Shown here: positions 6,375-8,378 of the stretch, one piece after another
How positions within the stretch are numbered: position 1 is the stretch's first letter
How the letters are laid out: each line of letters begins with the position of its first letter
Origin: Bacteroidetes/Chlorobi group bacterium ChocPot_Mid
GTDB taxonomy: Bacteria > Bacteroidota > Ignavibacteria > Kapaibacteriales > UBA2268
DNA: 8,378 bases
Assembly: GCA_003731675.1 (NCBI GenBank)
Contig: RCNQ01000278.1
Coordinates: 1 to 8,378 of the forward strand
Direction of reading: 5' to 3'
Notes under the pieces: model-generated
What the model saw: the letters and a program-made list of their open reading frames with translations, nothing else
Database searches by the model: none
Told to the model about the DNA's origin: nothing
Position numbers and translations under genes: made by a program

Positions 6375-7238
6375 ATGAAAATAGACAAAAGTGAAAGCTC
6401 TGATTTAATAATTAGCGTTAAAGGATTGCATAAGCATTTTAACGGTAATCATATATTGAAAGGAATTGATTTTCAGGTAAAGACGGGAGAATTGATTTCT
6501 ATTATCGGCAGGTCTGGTTGCGGGAAAACAACTTTTCTCAGGTGCCTGAATTGTCTTGAAATTCTTGATGCAGGGAGAATGAGAATTGCAGGAGTAAATA
6601 TTTCCAGAGGTCTGGATAAGTATAAAAAAAGCGAGAACAGATTCTCGAAGTTCACTAATATAGGCAGGAAAAAGAAAAGACCTGAGCTGAGAGACGACAC
6701 TTTGGATGAGGATTTTCAATTGAAGTTACATACCTTAAGAACAAGGGTAGGTATGCTGTTTCAAAGTTTTAATTTGTTCCCGCACCTGACTGTTTTGCAA
6801 AACGTAACTTTAGCTCCTATGATAGTAAAGAAAGAAACAAAGGAGCAGGCAACTTTGAGAGCAGTACAGATTCTTGAGAAAGTCGGGCTTGAACAATTTA
6901 TCGAAAGACATCCCCACGAGCTATCCGGTGGTCAGGCACAAAGAGTTGCAATTGCAAGAGCTTTGGCAATGTCTCCTCAGGTGATGCTTTATGACGAACC
7001 TACGTCAGCACTTGACCCTGAATTAGTAGAGGAAGTGACTACTGTTATGCGGAATTTAAACAAGGAAGGTATGACTCAGGTTGTGGTGACTCACCAAATG
7101 AATTTTGCTGAGTCTGCATCAGACAGAGTTATATATATGGAAGACGGGCAAATAATTGAGGAAGGACCACCTGACGTCATTTTTTCTAATCCAAAAGATG
7201 AGAGAACAAGGAATTATTTAAAAATTTTGAATGAATAG
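6375..7238 (+). CDS. Polar amino-acid ABC transporter ATP-binding protein (GlnQ/HisP type)
   Basis: This 287-residue cytoplasmic ATPase powers amino-acid import. All ABC motifs are present: Walker A GRSGCGKTT (45-53), Q-loop MLFQSFNLFPHLTV (Q130), signature LSGGQAQR (183-190), Walker B VMLYDEPTSALDP (203-215) and the H-loop VVTHQM (H240). FNLFPHLTVLQNVTLAP is typical of the polar amino-acid subfamily. The protein is about 40 residues longer than the usual 240-250. The excess lies at about 78-118, between Walker A and the Q-loop, and is rich in Lys, Arg, Asp and Glu (for example NIGRKKKRPELRDD). This segment would sit near the antiparallel beta subdomain. No Shine-Dalgarno site precedes ATG 6375, only A-rich sequence. 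The substrate-binding/permease gene starts three bases after the stop, so the two form one operon and one importer. Confidence 0.95.
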   Translation: MKIDKSESSDLIISVKGLHKHFNGNHILKGIDFQVKTGELISIIGRSGCGKTTFLRCLNCLEILDAGRMRIAGVNISRGLDKYKKSENRFSKFTNIGRKKKRPELRDDTLDEDFQLKLHTLRTRVGMLFQSFNLFPHLTVLQNVTLAPMIVKKETKEQATLRAVQILEKVGLEQFIERHPHELSGGQAQRVAIARALAMSPQVMLYDEPTSALDPELVEEVTTVMRNLNKEGMTQVVVTHQMNFAESASDRVIYMEDGQIIEEGPPDVIFSNPKDERTRNYLKILNE

Positions 7239-7241
7239 GAA

Positions 7242-8378
7242 ATGGCTTTTTACACAATGAGGAAATTTGCAATCATATTCTTAGCATTTCTATTACTGAG
7301 CAATTTATCTTTTTCTCAGGATAAAAGGAATGGCAAAAAACCAGTATTAAGATGGGCGGCAGATGCAGAAAGTGGAGCACCCTATGCTTTCCAGGACCCG
7401 CAAGACCCATTAAAACTTATTGGCTTTGAGGTGGATATTATCAAAGCTATTGCCGAAGAGTTGGGTATGGAACAAGAGCATGTTCAAAATCAATGGGATG
7501 GTTTGATTCCAGGTTTGGACAGGGATGATTATGATGTTGCAATTAACGGATTGGAGATAACTAAAGACAGGGAAAGGGTTGTAGCTTTCTCTGAGCCATA
7601 TTATATAACTTATGAGCAGTTAGTAGTAAGAAACGGAGACGAGAAAGAGATAACCAATCTATCCGATTTGATTGGAAAGCCCGTTGGAACCTTAAAAGGT
7701 TCTTTGGCAGAAAGGATTTTAAGAGCGGCAGGTGGGATAATAGTAAAAACTTATGATAGTGAAAAGAATTCATATACGGAGCTTGAAATAGGCAGATTAG
7801 ATGCAGTTTTGATTGACCACCCTGTTGCTTTGTATTATGCTGGGTGGAATCCACAGTTGAAATTAGCTGGTCAACCGATTGGTGAGGTTATTTATGGTAT
7901 AGCAATGCGTAAATCAGATACATTGCTATTGAATAAAATCAATGCGGCTATCCAGAAATTGAAGGATACAGGTAAACTAAGGGCAATTTTAGAGCATTGG
8001 AATATGTGGAATTTTATGATGGCAAATTATCTTCAGGACCCATCAGTATCAAATATTCCACGTAAAGGTTATGAGGACTTTATAAATCAGCAGAAGCGTG
8101 AACTTACTTTTTGGGATTACTTCCATAGATATGTGGGGTTTATACCATTGCTTGGTCAAGCTTCTTTGCTGACGGTTGGTCTGTCAATTGTGTCCATGTC
8201 ACTTGCAATAGTCTTAGGTTTGTTGATAGCATTGTTGAGAGTTTATACACCTGTACCTTTTAAGTCACTTGCTGTAATTTATATAGAGTTGGTAAGAGGT
8301 ACACCATTACTAATACAATTATTTTTTATATATTATGCATTGCCTGTTATAGGAATAAAAATCTCACCGTTTTTTGCG
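7242..8378 (+). CDS. Fused amino-acid-binding protein/ABC permease (3' partial)
   Basis: The frame is open from ATG 7242 to the window edge (379 codons, no stop). ATG 7257 is an alternative start that removes five residues before a Sec-type signal (MRKFAIIFLAFLLL; end near SFSQ26). Residues about 35-260 form a family 3 solute-binding domain: LIGFEVDIIKAIAEELG, then INGLEITKDRERVVAFSEPYY. R110 in ITKDR and D192 in IDHPVA match the residues that bind the alpha-carboxylate and alpha-amino groups in HisJ-type proteins. After a linker (about 260-300), a HisM/GlnP permease domain begins: LTVGLSIVSMSLAIVLGLLIALLR, then the hallmark IYIELVRGTPLLIQLFFIYYALP. The protein thus delivers ligand from a tethered binding domain to its own pore, as in GlnP of Lactococcus, though with a single binding domain. 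It pairs with the upstream ATPase. The ligand is probably a polar or charged amino acid; which one cannot be read. Confidence 0.93.
   Translation, partial: MAFYTMRKFAIIFLAFLLLSNLSFSQDKRNGKKPVLRWAADAESGAPYAFQDPQDPLKLIGFEVDIIKAIAEELGMEQEHVQNQWDGLIPGLDRDDYDVAINGLEITKDRERVVAFSEPYYITYEQLVVRNGDEKEITNLSDLIGKPVGTLKGSLAERILRAAGGIIVKTYDSEKNSYTELEIGRLDAVLIDHPVALYYAGWNPQLKLAGQPIGEVIYGIAMRKSDTLLLNKINAAIQKLKDTGKLRAILEHWNMWNFMMANYLQDPSVSNIPRKGYEDFINQQKRELTFWDYFHRYVGFIPLLGQASLLTVGLSIVSMSLAIVLGLLIALLRVYTPVPFKSLAVIYIELVRGTPLLIQLFFIYYALPVIGIKISPFFA

Noticed and set aside
7561..7854. 97-codon minus-strand open frame
   Set aside because: It is antisense to the substrate-binding domain of the fused importer, which has clear family motifs in the plus frame.
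1..8378. CRISPR array, tRNA/rRNA, insertion sequence or phage genes
   Set aside because: No spaced direct repeats, cloverleaf-like sequence, transposase motifs or terminal inverted repeats were seen on either strand.

Overview
The window is AT-rich, uses mostly TAA stops and carries gene families typical of the Bacteroidota/FCB group: DUF4369/TlpA-like lipoproteins, FKBP lipoproteins, a bleomycin-hydrolase-like C1 peptidase, secreted WD40 propellers and OmpA-like proteins with a carboxypeptidase-regulatory domain. Many genes lack a strong Shine-Dalgarno site. An Ignavibacteria/Kapabacteria-type or other deep-branching Bacteroidota genome fits best. That placement is inference from family content; no rRNA or marker gene is present.

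Layout. (1) 2-496, plus: the 3' part of a GT2 (dolichyl-phosphate mannosyltransferase-like) glycosyltransferase. (2) 541-2829, plus: two lipoproteins in a row, a TlpA-like thioredoxin-fold protein and an FKBP-type prolyl isomerase, closed by a strong hairpin terminator at 2847-2891. (3) 2899-4134, minus: a secreted C1-family cysteine peptidase that converges on that terminator. (4) 4135-4474: a 340-bp AT-only-like intergenic region with divergent promoters. (5) 4475-6212, plus: a tight two-gene operon with a secreted seven-blade WD40 propeller and, 13 nt later, a secreted protein with a carboxypeptidase-regulatory-like domain followed by an OmpA-like domain; a terminator lies at 6234-6273. (6) 6375 to the window end, plus: a polar amino-acid ABC importer with a GlnQ-type ATPase and a fused substrate-binding/permease protein cut by the window edge.

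How the genes work together. Four of the seven genes encode cell-envelope proteins entering by Sec (two lipoproteins, the propeller, the OmpA-like protein), plus a secreted peptidase and an importer. In both folding-enzyme lipoproteins the catalytic residues are eroded: the thioredoxin CxxC is gone and three FKBP active-site residues are replaced. They may act as chaperones or scaffolds, not catalysts. The propeller/OmpA pair reproduces, as two genes, the WD40 - CRD - OmpA_C domain order of the type IX secretion protein PorE, without its TPR part. This is the most interesting signal in the window.
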